A stretch of 64,000 bases of DNA. It comes from Syngnathus acus (Eukaryota; Chordata; Actinopteri; Syngnathiformes; Syngnathidae). Below the pieces are notes generated by a model that worked only from the letters and a program-made list of their open reading frames with translations, was not told the origin of the DNA and ran no database searches. Positions 44,900-55,600 of the stretch are shown one piece after another. A program made the translations under genes and the position numbers. The stretch is taken from contig NC_051097.1 of assembly GCF_901709675.1 (NCBI RefSeq), forward strand, positions 7,046,039 through 7,110,038. Direction: 5' to 3'. Within the stretch, counting starts at the first letter, position 1; each line of letters opens with the position of its first letter.

Positions 44900-47496
44900 A
44901 TGACGACAATGATGACGGAGCGCACTTTTCGGCAGCGGCTCTTCTTCTTGCTCTTGAGCTTGTGCATCCTCAAGGGAAACTGCAGGTATATCGAGGTAGG
45001 ATAGTCTTAACTCTTCATCATCATCACCATCATCATCATCAAACATTCTTTCCTGTCCTCTATACGGTGTAGGATAACGACGTCCTAAAGGATGAATTCT
45101 ACTCATTCTTCAACTCAGAGCTGCGCAAGGAGACAGCGCAGGAGTTACTCATGTACAGACGACCACTGCGTGAGTTTTTCCCACTTTTGATGATTTCTGA
45201 CGATTGCCTGTCAATCAAGGCAAACCAAATATCAGAGGCAATATAATCTCTGATAATGTGGTTACAGTTTTTTAAAATGTTATTGAGACCTCTATAAGAG
45301 TCTTCAATTAAACAATTTTGCATGTTTTAGGAAAAAAAACATTTTGATGAACTGTCTCGATTAACTTTTGTGTTTTCGTAAACCTCAAAGACAGTTAAGA
45401 GTTTTCCGCAGCGTAGTCTTCAATAAACCAATTAGGTGTTGTTTACTTTTTACATTTGCAAAGATTATTGGTCACCACGGAAGACTCCAATAAACCGATT
45501 AGCCCCCGGGAAAGCTGTGCAAAGTGGCAGTTGAGTGGGAAGTCTGGGCTTCCCTGCTTAATCTGCTGCCCCCGCGACCCAACCCAGGATAAGCAGAAGA
45601 AAATAGATGGATGGAGGAAGCCGTTGTGTTTTTTCCAAAACAATTTCTTAGTCTTAAAGCCAACCGAACATGTTTTTGTTGACGTGTAATATCCAATAAA
45701 CAAACAATTATTAATGAACTTAACGAGCATTTTTTCTTAACCATCAATTTGTGAACACTGAAATGATCCGATAGTAACAGTAAGTCATCGATTAACCTCC
45801 CACACAAATTAATTTATCCATCCATCCATTTTCTGAACCGCTTATTTATAATAAATAAAATAAAATCCGACATTTTATGAATATCAAAGACAATTTAGAG
45901 GCTTCAAAATACAAAATGTACGTGTGTGTCAGGTTGTGTGGACATGGTTGCAGTTGAGGGTCGCTTCACCTTCACGGCTGAGCATCCTCAGCTCAGCTGC
46001 GCCGTCTTCTTCATGGCTGAGCCCGACGAGGTCGTCAACATCGAGTACGACGGCGTCGACATCGACTGCCAGGCGGGAGACTTTATCACGGTAAGGTCAT
46101 CGCCTCCACAGGAAATTGGATTTCAGTGCTGAGAGATGGGAAAACACAGTGAGGACTACAATAACTAAATGCTAATGCACCATTTTGTGACTGATTTAAC
46201 CTTAATGGTTGAAATGTGTGGGCTATTTGTGTGGAGGCAACTAATGTAAATCTTGAACATAAAAATGCTAACATTTAAACAGCATGTAATGTTTGAAAGA
46301 ACAAAAAACATGCGAAATGGTTCGAGCTAGTGTCATTGCTTTGACTCTCGTGTATGATCTTGAAGGTGTTTGACGGCTGCGTGATGAAGGGTGAGAAGTT
46401 TCCCAGCTCGCAGGACCACCCGCTGTCCCCAAGCGAACGCTATGTGGACTACTGCGATTCCGCCACTTCCACCAGGAGAAGCGTGCGCTCCTCACAGAAT
46501 GTGGCAATGATCTTTTTCCGCGTGCACAACGCCGGCAGCGGCTTCACGGTCACATTCAGGAAAGTCGCCAACCCTTTCCGTAAGTAAACGAAATCCTAGA
46601 ATGAAATAAAAAAATAAAAGATGTCTTTGATTTTTTTTTTCTTCAAAAATGTTTTTATATTTTCTGGAAATTAAAAGTGATAGCACACAAATTTATAAAA
46701 AGTATTCTGAGCGACCTCAATTTTATTGCACTAATAAAAAATAAAAGAATAATGCACACATTTCAAACATTGTGGCCATTTTGATTACCGCTAATATGCA
46801 TGACATGAATGTGCATTTTTCTTTACAACCAGAATTAGGATGATGATTAACTTGTCTAATTTGCGTTGTTGTAGCCTGCAATGTCATCTCACAATCACCA
46901 GAGGGCGCTTTCACCCTGGTAAGCCCACAACAGCACAGCAACTGCAGCTTCTCCATCGTCTACCCAGTAGAGGTGGACATCTCTGAATTTTCCATCTTAG
47001 GACTCCGTGGCAACTTTCCGAAGGTGAGATGATACAAATTGAATGTTTTCCTCTTCCCATAAGAGGCTACGTTACCTGGCCATACATTTGCGAGTGTATT
47101 TTCTTTTCCCCCTAAAATATTGGCCCATCTCCTCAGTGGCCCACATCGGGATGTGCGAGCGACTCTGAGGACATGGTGCAGGTTCTCGGGGGAAGCGGTC
47201 TAGACACGTCTAAGATGCTGTCCCTAACAACGCTCTGCAGCTCATCGGGCAGGCCCAGTGAGTACCGCACATACATTTGTCCTATATTTCTATGATGCCC
47301 CATGGAGGTGTGGTTCAGCTCTTATTCTATTTTCTTTGCAGGCCACGTGAAGGTGGGCTGCGACAACACGGTGGTGCGCATGGTGTCCAGCGGACGCTAC
47401 GTCAACAGGGTCTCCTTCAGCTACCGCCTCCTGGACAGCCAAGAGCTACAAAGGCTCAGAATCAACAACGTGGAGGATATATGCCCGACCAACTGA
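44900..47496 (+). CDS. crhbp: Corticotropin-releasing hormone-binding protein
   Basis: This is a secreted glycoprotein that sequesters CRH and urocortin and so damps the stress axis. Coding exons are 44900-44995, 45073-45169, 45933-46090, 46366-46579, 46875-47023, 47137-47257 and 47342-47496. Phases agree, giving 329 aa (human 322). A signal peptide covers about 1-28 (RLFFLLLSLCILKGNC). Three in-frame ATGs (44900, 44909, 44912) could start it, and I took the first. Family-diagnostic stretches are GRFTFTAEHPQLSCAVFF, VFDGCVMKGEKFPSSQDHPL, RSSQNVAMIFFRVH, PCNVISQSPEG and VGCDNTVVRMVSSG. The regularly spaced cysteines of the family are present. The C-terminus (VEDICPTN) diverges, as in other species. 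Intron 2 holds two teleost repeat copies. Confidence 0.96.
45520..45618 (+). mobile_element. Teleost dispersed repeat ending in GATGGATGG
   Basis: TCTGGGCTTCCCTGCTTAAT, CTGCTGCCCCCGCGACCC and GATAAGCAGAAGAAAATAG then ATGGATGGAGG form the well-known end of a dispersed element found throughout teleost genomes. It lies in crhbp intron 2. Confidence 0.65.
45815..45846 (-). mobile_element. Inverted terminal fragment of the same repeat family
   Basis: ATCCATCCATCCATTTTCTG then AACCGCTTATTT is the reverse complement of the terminal AAGCGGTTCAGAAAATGGATGG motif. It faces the copy at 45520-45618 across about 200 bp. Confidence 0.6.
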
Positions 47497-47543
47497 CCTC
47501 ACTTATCTGTCCAACCAAAAGACCAAACATGAATGGGAATATC

Positions 47544-47549
47544 AATAAA
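47544..47549 (+). terminator. crhbp polyadenylation signal
   Basis: AATAAA lies 48 bases after the crhbp stop codon and is the first such hexamer downstream. Confidence 0.6.
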
Positions 47550-47848
47550 GGCAAACTGTGTTATGTAGATTTTGGTTGCCCCCACAATCCGCAATGATTG
47601 TTGATTAAAGTTGTCGCTGCTGCTTTTGTTGTGATATTCTTGCAATGGACGGGTGCTGAATTTATTGTTAGTGGTGTGATATTGATAAATAAAAATTCAT
47701 TGCCATTTGTATACACATGCTTTTTTTGTAATAAAATGACATCGCATGGCCAAGCAATCATTGCTTGTTTCTTGTTGAAAGAAATTTTTTTATGGTCATT
47801 TCTGTGCATGTCTATTATAGCTATGGCGATCGGCCATGAAATATAAAT

Positions 47849-47871
47849 AATATATATATATATATATATAA
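47849..47871. repeat. TA dinucleotide microsatellite
   Basis: This is an uninterrupted AT/TA run downstream of crhbp. Confidence 0.9.
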
Positions 47872-47888
47872 AATAATAAATAATACAT

Positions 47889-47955
47889 ACAAAAATTACA
47901 TTCTAGAGTAGAAAATCTGATATATAGATTTTTCACTCTAGAATGTGATTTTTGT
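47889..47955. repeat. 30-base inverted repeat (hairpin) with 7-base loop
   Basis: The arm at 47889-47918 is the reverse complement of 47926-47955 at 27 of 30 positions, around the loop GATATAT. The core of each arm contains ACATTCTAGAGT or its complement. It may be a small palindromic element remnant or an extruding hairpin. Confidence 0.8.
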
Positions 47956-48767
47956 CATTTATTTTTTCTTCTTCTTTTATTCTCAAAAATATACACCCCC
48001 TCATAAAAATCCTGGACTGCAAGCATCACGTCGAATCCAATATTTTTCTCATCAATACTTCCACAGAAATAACAACACCCACATGTCAGTTGCAAAACTA
48101 TTAAAGGACGCATTTGATTGATTGCAACCTTTTGTCTGCGCTAACCACTCCTGTGGGCATCCGCTCATCTTAATCAAAGCTAGTCATGTTGACGATGAGC
48201 ATTTTAGTATAAAAGCAGCCCACGAGATTTATTTTGCCGGAAAACGTCATCACCAATCAAGTGATGATAAAGGAGAAATACAATTTTCCGCTGAGCCCAA
48301 AGTGTGTGATCTGCTGCCCGAAGCAAGAAAATGTGTCAGTTATGACGGTTCATCGCAATGGGGAGCAGGTGGTCCGTGCGTCACACTGACTGGTTGCGTT
48401 TTGAAAAGCAAAGCCATCGATCGTCGTCCCCTTGTCAAAAATGGCCGCTAGCGTGCCAGGGGTGTGAGGTTCGCACCAGCTCAAGTTGTGGAAACGCAGA
48501 TGTGCTTTCACACGACATATATTTTCCACTTCATCACAAAACTGGTCATTTTTGGCCTTTATAATTTTTCAGTTGCTTTAGAGTGGACCATATTTCTTTT
48601 CAAATGTAGTTTTTTTGAAAATGTGTACAAAGACTGAAAGAATATACTGTAAATATAAAATAGTTTAATCAGCATTCTCATTTATTCAACTGTGCAATCA
48701 TCACCTTTCGTGACAACAGTACAACATCGATTGTGGTTCTCAACAGTGTGGTTAAAAAAGGGAACAT

Positions 48768-49689
48768 CTACTTGGTCATCTTTTTCTTCTGTTCCTGGAA
48801 GAAGTCGTTGCAGGCGACGGTGAGCGCTGCCACCAGTACCACAAACTCGTTGAAGTCCACCTCGTTGTCTTTGTTGGAGTCCAAGTCATTCATGATCTTC
48901 TCCACTAGCAGTGGGTCCTTCTGTGACTAGAAAAAAAGAAAAAAAAATTCTTATAACTCATCTCAACTCACTTCACAATAAGCAACTCAAGAACGACAAT
49001 TAATGCTGGACTTTCCTTCAAATTGAAAGAAAAGTCATTTAAATGTCACTGCGATTTGCTTTCGTGATTTAAATGCACTCAAGGTCCGCAATCAGACATG
49101 ATTGCCGCTCGTGGGGATGCGATGACATCACGGCAGCATCTATATTTAGAGGGGATGTGCAAGCACCTGAGGCTTTTGCTTCCATTCACATGGGAGATAA
49201 CGAGAAAAAAAAAAACATATCTGCGATCATTGAAGCTTTTCAACGAGATTTCAATCGCAGAAAATGCAGTTTTCTATCACATGGGCTCATCAGCGGTGGG
49301 GGGTAATCTGCAATGATTGGATGACCTCCAGACATTCCACCGGTGATGGACACAAGCTTCTAAGATGGCGACAATAGCCTTGAGCATTTCAACATGCTTC
49401 TAACTGTCCAAGTCGAAATATTAGATTGACAATGCGAATAATAAACTCACGATTCTGTGTATCTCTCTGAAAGTGATCACGGGGCGATGTTTTAGGCGAG
49501 ACGCATCTCATGTGAAGAGCAAAAGCCCAGTGAGGGTCAAACGCTTACCGTGAGGAAGTCATTGAGCTCGGTGTGCAGCAGCTGCTTGAGCTCGCCCTTG
49601 TTCAGCTTGTACTTGTCCCCGTCGTGGCTCGAGTAGTTGTAGAAGACGGCGATGAGTGCGTCCATGGCGCCTTCCAGCTGGCTTGGCAT
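48768..49689 (-). CDS. s100z: S100 calcium-binding protein Z
   Basis: This is a small dimeric calcium-binding EF-hand protein. Two coding exons, 49689-49549 and 48926-48768, join at phase 0 to give 99 aa, exactly the length of human S100Z. The first exon holds the helix-rich N-terminus and the S100-type pseudo EF-hand (SSHDGDKYKLNKGELKQLL). The second holds the canonical EF-hand loop DLDSNKDNEVDFNEF and the C-terminal helix VVLVAALTVACNDFF, which is the S100Z signature. The intron is 622 bases. Position next to crhbp and the PAR cluster matches human 5q13. A noncoding first exon may lie upstream near 51185. Confidence 0.93.
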
Positions 49690-50119
49690 CTCGTCGGCCC
49701 AATCAAGCAGAAGATGACAAAGACGACGAGAGAGGAGAGGTCCTAACGGTCTGCAGAGATGTTCAGGTGTGACGGCTCACTTGTTTGTCAGGAAGTGAAC
49801 CGCAAACTGGGAAGTTGGAGTAGTCGGGTGGGGGGGGGGATCCGCCCTTGGGTGTAATTAAATCCCCACGCGAGGGCATCCATGGTGACCATCTTCCTTT
49901 CCAGCCGCATGGTTGGAAAACAAAACATGTGCCCGTGTGACGCTGCCGCTCCCCAGGGGAGCGAGGTACAGGATGGAGCCTGCATGCCGACTTCTGAATC
50001 GCAGCGTTTAATCGTTACGGTGTTTCCATGCTCTCACGGGAAAGCCGGATGTGAGCGGAGTCAAACAGGTGAGTCACGGCAACTCAAGGAGTATTTGAAT
50101 CCTCCTCCTCAATCAGGGT

Positions 50120-50179
50120 TTCCTACAGTCCGAAGTCTGTAGGAACCAGAATGGTCCAGTGGCTGGAATCACTGGACCA
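50120..50179. repeat. Two adjacent perfect hairpins
   Basis: Hairpin 1 has 9-base arms TTCCTACAG (50120-50128) and CTGTAGGAA (50137-50145). Hairpin 2 has 10-base arms TGGTCCAGTG (50152-50161) and CACTGGACCA (50170-50179). Each has an 8-base loop and they are 6 bases apart. Confidence 0.8.
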
Positions 50180-51175
50180 GAGATTCAGATGATTCGATTC
50201 ACTGTTTGCTTAGCCGACTCACCAGAAACGCTTTGGATTTGGATGAAGTGATTAACTGTCGAGTCTCGGTTCGCGAAACAGTTTTAATAATTGCAAACAG
50301 TTTTTCTTGCTGCCATCAAAATTTGAACATGTTCACAATTTCTTTGCGACATGAAAAACTGTTTGCAACCTTTTAGGAACCCTGACGAAAAATACCAACA
50401 TTCGTTATGCGCACAAACAAGTGGTTCTTCCATGTTTTGAACTGAAAATGAAACAATATGCATCTCTTGTCTTTGACTTGCAGCAAATTGTTTCTTTTCA
50501 CCTTGTCGGTGTGTCACAATCCCGTGAGTTTCCTCGCAATGTAGCCAGGTTTATTTTAAGCCGCGGTGGGTTTCGTCCTTTCATCATTTTCCTGACCTGA
50601 CTGCCACCGAACAGAATAACAGTCTGGCCCTAAAGAGGAGCCCCGCAGGACAATTTGTCTTCCACTTGCCACAACAAGTTTCCATTTGTTAACTTGACGA
50701 AAGCCTTGCAGCAGCAAGACCTTTAGGGAATGGAGGCAAGCGTCATTAAATGGTTCTTATTGCCATGTCACTTAGATAGATTAAAATTCTGGGGCAACGG
50801 ATCAACAGTTCCTTCATAGGCCATTTGATGGACCGTACATCACTTCGAGACCCTCAATAGCCGACCTCAGGGCTCCCTGCAACACCCTCAACTTCAATGT
50901 CTTTGACCCCATGTATAAAATACAAAAACGTGTGTGTGTGCGTGCATCTGTGTGTGTGTGTGTGAGAGAATGTGGAGAGGGAGAGAGAGATAGAGATGAC
51001 AGCCTTCAGATGAAGGCACCACTATGTTGAGCTCTACTGCCCTCTAAAGGCCTACTGGAGGCACCGCAGTGTGCTGACCACCTTGCCTCCAATTTCAAAA
51101 TGTTTTTTAAGAATATATTTGTACAATGTATCCCAAAATGTAAATGTAAAAAAAAACATGTGAGCTCACCGTGCT

Positions 51176-51189
51176 GTTTCCTTGGCAAC
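51176..51189 (-). promoter_or_regulatory. X-box (RFX-type) motif
   Basis: On minus the sequence reads GTTGCCAAGGAAAC, which fits the RFX X-box RYYNYY-N2-RRNRAC. It lies just upstream of a donor-like GTGAGC that could end a noncoding first exon of s100z. Confidence 0.35.
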
Positions 51190-51729
51190 CCGCACTGCAG
51201 AGAAAGGATGGGGAGAAATGGAGGGAAAAGAAGTCAGACACAGGAAATGAAACACCGTCTATATGACGGCTGATTATTCATGCCAAAAACATATTCCGCA
51301 ACACAACAAAAACACGCACAGTGGTCACTAACTGAGAGGAAGTGATGTCGACACTCCTTCCATTGTCTTTTCAAGTGTGGGTTCGTGAGATTTTCTTGTG
51401 GGTCTTCTCATGATATTATGTGTCAATTAAAATTCAAAATTAGCCATCAATGTTTAGAATTATTGATGATAATTTTGCGATGATAAAAATCAACAAGCTG
51501 CTTTGTTTTGGGGAGAACAAATGGAAATAGAGGAAAAAATGAGAGCGTCTGTGGGTCCCAAGTGCTGGCTGCCATCCTTGTGCCCATGAAAAGGGGTCTT
51601 TACTGAGCACCCTCTTTTAAAGCCAAGTGGGGGGGGGTGTACGTGGGAGGTTGGGCTTGAACATACATAAGAGCTTTAAACGGTCGGGCCGTCCAAGTTG
51701 GCACAGCCTCACCAGACGATTTGCCGTCG

Positions 51730-52606
51730 ATGTTCTTTCCCGCCGAGGCGGCTTCATCTCGAATGTTGGGGGCGAGCAACGTGACTGAGGGCCCCCCCGG
51801 GTCCAATTTGGTCCTTCAGCCGGCCTGGGACTACCTCCGCCAGAACCACCACGACCTCCTGAGGAGCCCATTGTTCCCTGTGGTGCTCTCTGTCTCCACT
51901 TACTTCTTTTTGGTGGGTGTCTACACCGCGCTGGACTTACTGGCACCCGTCTGGCCCGGCCTCAACCGTTACCGGCTGCACCCGGACAGACCCGTCACCT
52001 GGCCGGGGATTGGGACAACGCTGGGAGTCACCATCTCCAACCACCTGCTCTACATCTTCCCTGCCGCTGTGGGCCAGTGGCTGTGGAGGCCGCCCACGCC
52101 TCTGCCTCACCAGGCACCCACCCTCTGGGAATTCTCCCTGGGGATCCTGGGCTGCATGATGGTCTTCGACTTCCAGTATTATCTCTGGCACCTGCTGCAC
52201 CATCGCATTCCCTGGCTGTACCGCACCTTCCACGCGGTGCACCATGAGTACCGGCGCCCGTTCAGCCTGGTCACACAGTACCTGTCTGGATGGGAGCTGG
52301 TCAGTGTGGGCTTCTGGGTCACGGTGGACCCGGTTCTGCTGCGGTGTCACTGCCTCACCACGTGGGGCTTCATGGTCTTCAACGTCTACGTATCTACCGA
52401 GGATCACTGCGGCTACGACTTTCCGTGGTCCATGCACAACTTGGTACCCTTTGGCTTATGGGGGGGGCGCCCCTAAGCATGATGCCCACCACCGATGGCC
52501 CGCCACCAACTTTGCCCCTTTCTTCTCGCACTGGGACGAGCTTTTGGGTACCCACATGGTGCCGCCTACCAGCGAACACAGCTGCGACAGCGATGCAAAG
52601 GATTAA
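51730..52606 (+). CDS. ch25h: Cholesterol 25-hydroxylase, intronless, with an apparent 1-base frameshift
   Basis: This ER membrane di-iron enzyme of the fatty-acid-hydroxylase superfamily converts cholesterol to 25-hydroxycholesterol, a sterol-regulatory and interferon-linked oxysterol. Like mammalian CH25H it is intronless. The frame from ATG 51730 (alternative ATG 51763) covers hydrophobic segments and two histidine boxes (WHLLHH and HAVHH). It then hits TAA at 52474-52476, just after an 8-G run at 52460-52467. Reading one base over restores [10 protein letters not shown], with the third histidine box HDAHH, and [14 protein letters not shown] to a TAA at 52604-52606. Conservation beyond the break suggests a functional gene with a homopolymer assembly error, but a true truncating allele is possible. 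The unbroken product would be about 291 aa. Confidence 0.88.
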
Positions 52607-55600
52607 CTTTTGTACACCTTCAAGATCCAGAAGGATCCCTTTCCTGTCTGCCTTTCGACTTTTTGTCCGTTGTTCGGCTCCTTCATCGCAATTCTTTGTG
52701 CTCACCTTCCAGTAGACTCAATGGAAGAAGAACGAGAAAACTACAGTCCTGTTTTGATCCTGCATTTTCCACGTTTGTTGGTTATGTGGACAGCAAATAC
52801 TGTATTGTTATGCAGTGCAGTACTATCGAGTGCAAAACCCTGTGGAAAAAATATTTTTACGGCGTTACGTCTGGCACCAATTGTATTGTCATTCATTTCA
52901 GTGGGGGAAGCTGATTTGACTGTTTTGTGGTGACAAAATTAAACTGCTTACACTTTATGGCTTTCTGATAAGTGCGCCATTGTGGACCGTAATGGACTGT
53001 TTACAACTACTCCACTGCTCTGTTTTTACGATGGTGATCTCTCAGGTCTGTTTCCATAAATGGGAAAAAAAAAATCAAAATAAAACCAATAAGTGCACTT
53101 ACTTGACAGCTATGTCTTTTCACTAAGGGAATCTCAGCAAGCCGGGAGGTTGTGTGTGATCTCGGCCACGCTCGCTCATTCTCTTTCCTCGCCGGCTCCC
53201 CGTTGCGCATGAATGGTGGTCTTTTAGCACTGGTCCCGGGGCTGGACGCGTGGCCCGCAATACTAATGACTCTGCGCTAAAAAGGACTTCTCAATTAAAG
53301 TGCAAGTGAGTTAAATATGTACATTGGATATAAAAAGAATACACATTCCATTTCAAACATTTTTTTTATATAATTAAAATGCGCCATAAAAATGCACCAT
53401 TTTTGCATGTGACCTAAACCCATGAAAAAAACTATACTTAATGATTTCATTCAAATGTATTGCATTTTAAATTCATGCCTGATGTCAAAGTGTGTCACTA
53501 GGCCCTGTTAACAATTAACTATTTAAAGTGGCAAATCAAAGCAAGTCCTGACTAAGCCCTGCCTTCCCTATGACACTCTCCCCTTTGTGGCTCATCAGAA
53601 AGGACAGCCAGAACCGGTTTGGCGTGATTTCTGCTTTACGAGCGGCAATGTGTTGCAAGAGGTCATGTTTATTTTCGCAGCAGTGATGCAAAAAATGCCT
53701 GCCATAGCCGCCCACAATTGCAGTCAAGTATCCTTTAAAAACAAAACGGGAAGTGGAAAAATGTCAAAACGAGCAGCAGAGGAACTTCACCTCCTTATAC
53801 ATCGATGTATGTAAAACCTACAGTCGAAAACAGTTGCCGTTTAAAGAAGTTCGGGGACCATAGACTTCATGTTACAACACTAAACGTATGCAAGTATAAC
53901 CACATCCGATTTGTGTTAAACATGCACACCGCTGAAGTATTGCAGTTTAAAAAATTGTTAGGGGGGCTGTTGTCAAGGGAAACACACAGTACAAAAAAAC
54001 ATATGCAAGTATAACCACATCCGATTTGTGTTAAACATGCACACCGCTGAAGTATTGCAGTTTAAAAAATTGTTAGGGGGGCTGTTGTCAAGGGAAACAC
54101 ACAATACAAAAAACTAAAATAAGGGTTGGCAAAACAGTCCTTTATGCAGGTACCCACAACTTGCAGAACAACCTTGAGATTTAACATGTTGCTATAAAAT
54201 GTACTTTTGCCACCTCTGCTTTTTCAAATAGTAGACTGTTTTTTCTATGAAATCATACTAAAACAGCTCCTTTGTTTTTAGGTAACCTCCCAGTAAGTTC
54301 TGTTGTGGAATAGAAATATGATACCGAGAGATGACACGGCTGAGAGGTGATGTGTTCAAGCATGAATCATTAACCAGATGATCTGGTCACATAGTTGCTA
54401 TAATTAAAAAAAATATCAGCCTAGGGAATAGAAGGAAATAGAAAGAATTGATTCATTTTTGAGTCCATTTTATTATAAGACACATTACGGCATCTCTGGT
54501 AATTTCCATTCCACATGCTTCAGAACTTACGATAGCACATGCTTGGTCATTTGTGTGTAATTCGTAGTTCAGGGTAGTTAAATTGCTCATGTTTGAAAGA
54601 GTCGCAAACACTTGTGGCACTAAGGTTCCACTTGCGTTTGTATAGTTGCCGTCACACGCCTCTTTGCCTCTATGGACTGTCATTGTGTGCTTGGCTTTGG
54701 TTTATGTTGTTAGTTTAAAGTTAATCATCTCCTCACTTCTTTCTTATCAGCTGCAGGGAATGTGTAGTTGAAAGACAAGACATTAAGAACACAAGAAATG
54801 TATCTTCTTCTTTTTTTAAGAGATTAATTGTAAGGTACATTTTGAATCAATGAAGGATTTCAGTACCAATATTTCCTTCATATCTAAGATATTTTCAGGA
54901 GAACCAATGCTACAGATAACTTGCTCTAACTTGGGGCATCAGTCACATATGAATAGTTAGTACATTAAGAATTTAACCCAATGCAGTTGTCTAATCTATA
55001 TAAATTCCAACCACAGGGCAGGCTGTATAATTAAGTGGCAAAACACACTGTAAACTCATAAAAAAGAATCTGTAGCACCTTAGGTGGTAATTAAAACCTA
55101 AAGCTAACGAACTTGTACTTTTTAAAGCTTTTATACAACCAAAATAAATGAATTAACATCAACAATAGCAGTTTAGCTTGGCTAGCTTCGCAATTAGCAG
55201 CCAACAATGAATGGACATTACGTTAAGTGGAACACGCTAGCATAGCGGCTAACCTCCCGCGCTTATCGTTAGCATCATGCTAATCGCCAACTAGCATCCT
55301 CTTCTAATAATTTCAACATAGCAAAGCATGATAAAACATAAGAAAATAATATTCGATATTTCTAGGACTTTGAGTGGTTTTAACCAAAATCATTGGTTAA
55401 GCTAAAGCAGGTTATTATAGCAAATTAGTATTGAGGCCTAGCCTCTTAGCAAGCTTACCGGTGATCAACATGAGGGCTCATTCCATGGAGAACAGCTCCT
55501 CGAATACACTTCGTTATCCTAACAAGCAAGAAACTCATTAGATATTGGTACTAGTCGGTTAATAATTGTTTCATTTTCATTTTCAGGGAGAATACCTGCT

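Larger units (their letters stand above)
47550..48767. other. Convergent intergenic region between crhbp and s100z
   Basis: No coding sequence was found. It contains a TA microsatellite (47849-47871), a long imperfect hairpin (47889-47955) and, near the right end, an antisense AATAAA (TTTATT at 48681) suited to s100z. Confidence 0.65.
49690..51729. other. Divergent region between s100z and ch25h
   Basis: This should hold the s100z promoter or a 5' UTR exon and the ch25h promoter. A donor-like site on minus at about 51170 (ACG/GTGAGC) is preceded by an X-box-like motif. Two perfect hairpins lie at 50120-50179 and TG/GA-rich microsatellites at about 50935-50998. No other gene is seen. Confidence 0.5.

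Noticed and set aside
44721-44903. Frame with a hydrophobic, signal-peptide-like start just before crhbp
   Set aside because: It is not in frame with the crhbp exon and ends at a stop near the true start. The signal peptide from 44900 joins correctly to exon 2.
53887-54115. CRISPR-like repeat array
   Set aside because: There are only two tandem copies of a 115-bp unit, without spacers, in a vertebrate genome.
54453-54683. 76-codon minus-strand open frame with several Asn-X-Ser/Thr sites
   Set aside because: I recognise no family, no adjacent exons or promoter are visible, and one open frame of this size is expected by chance.
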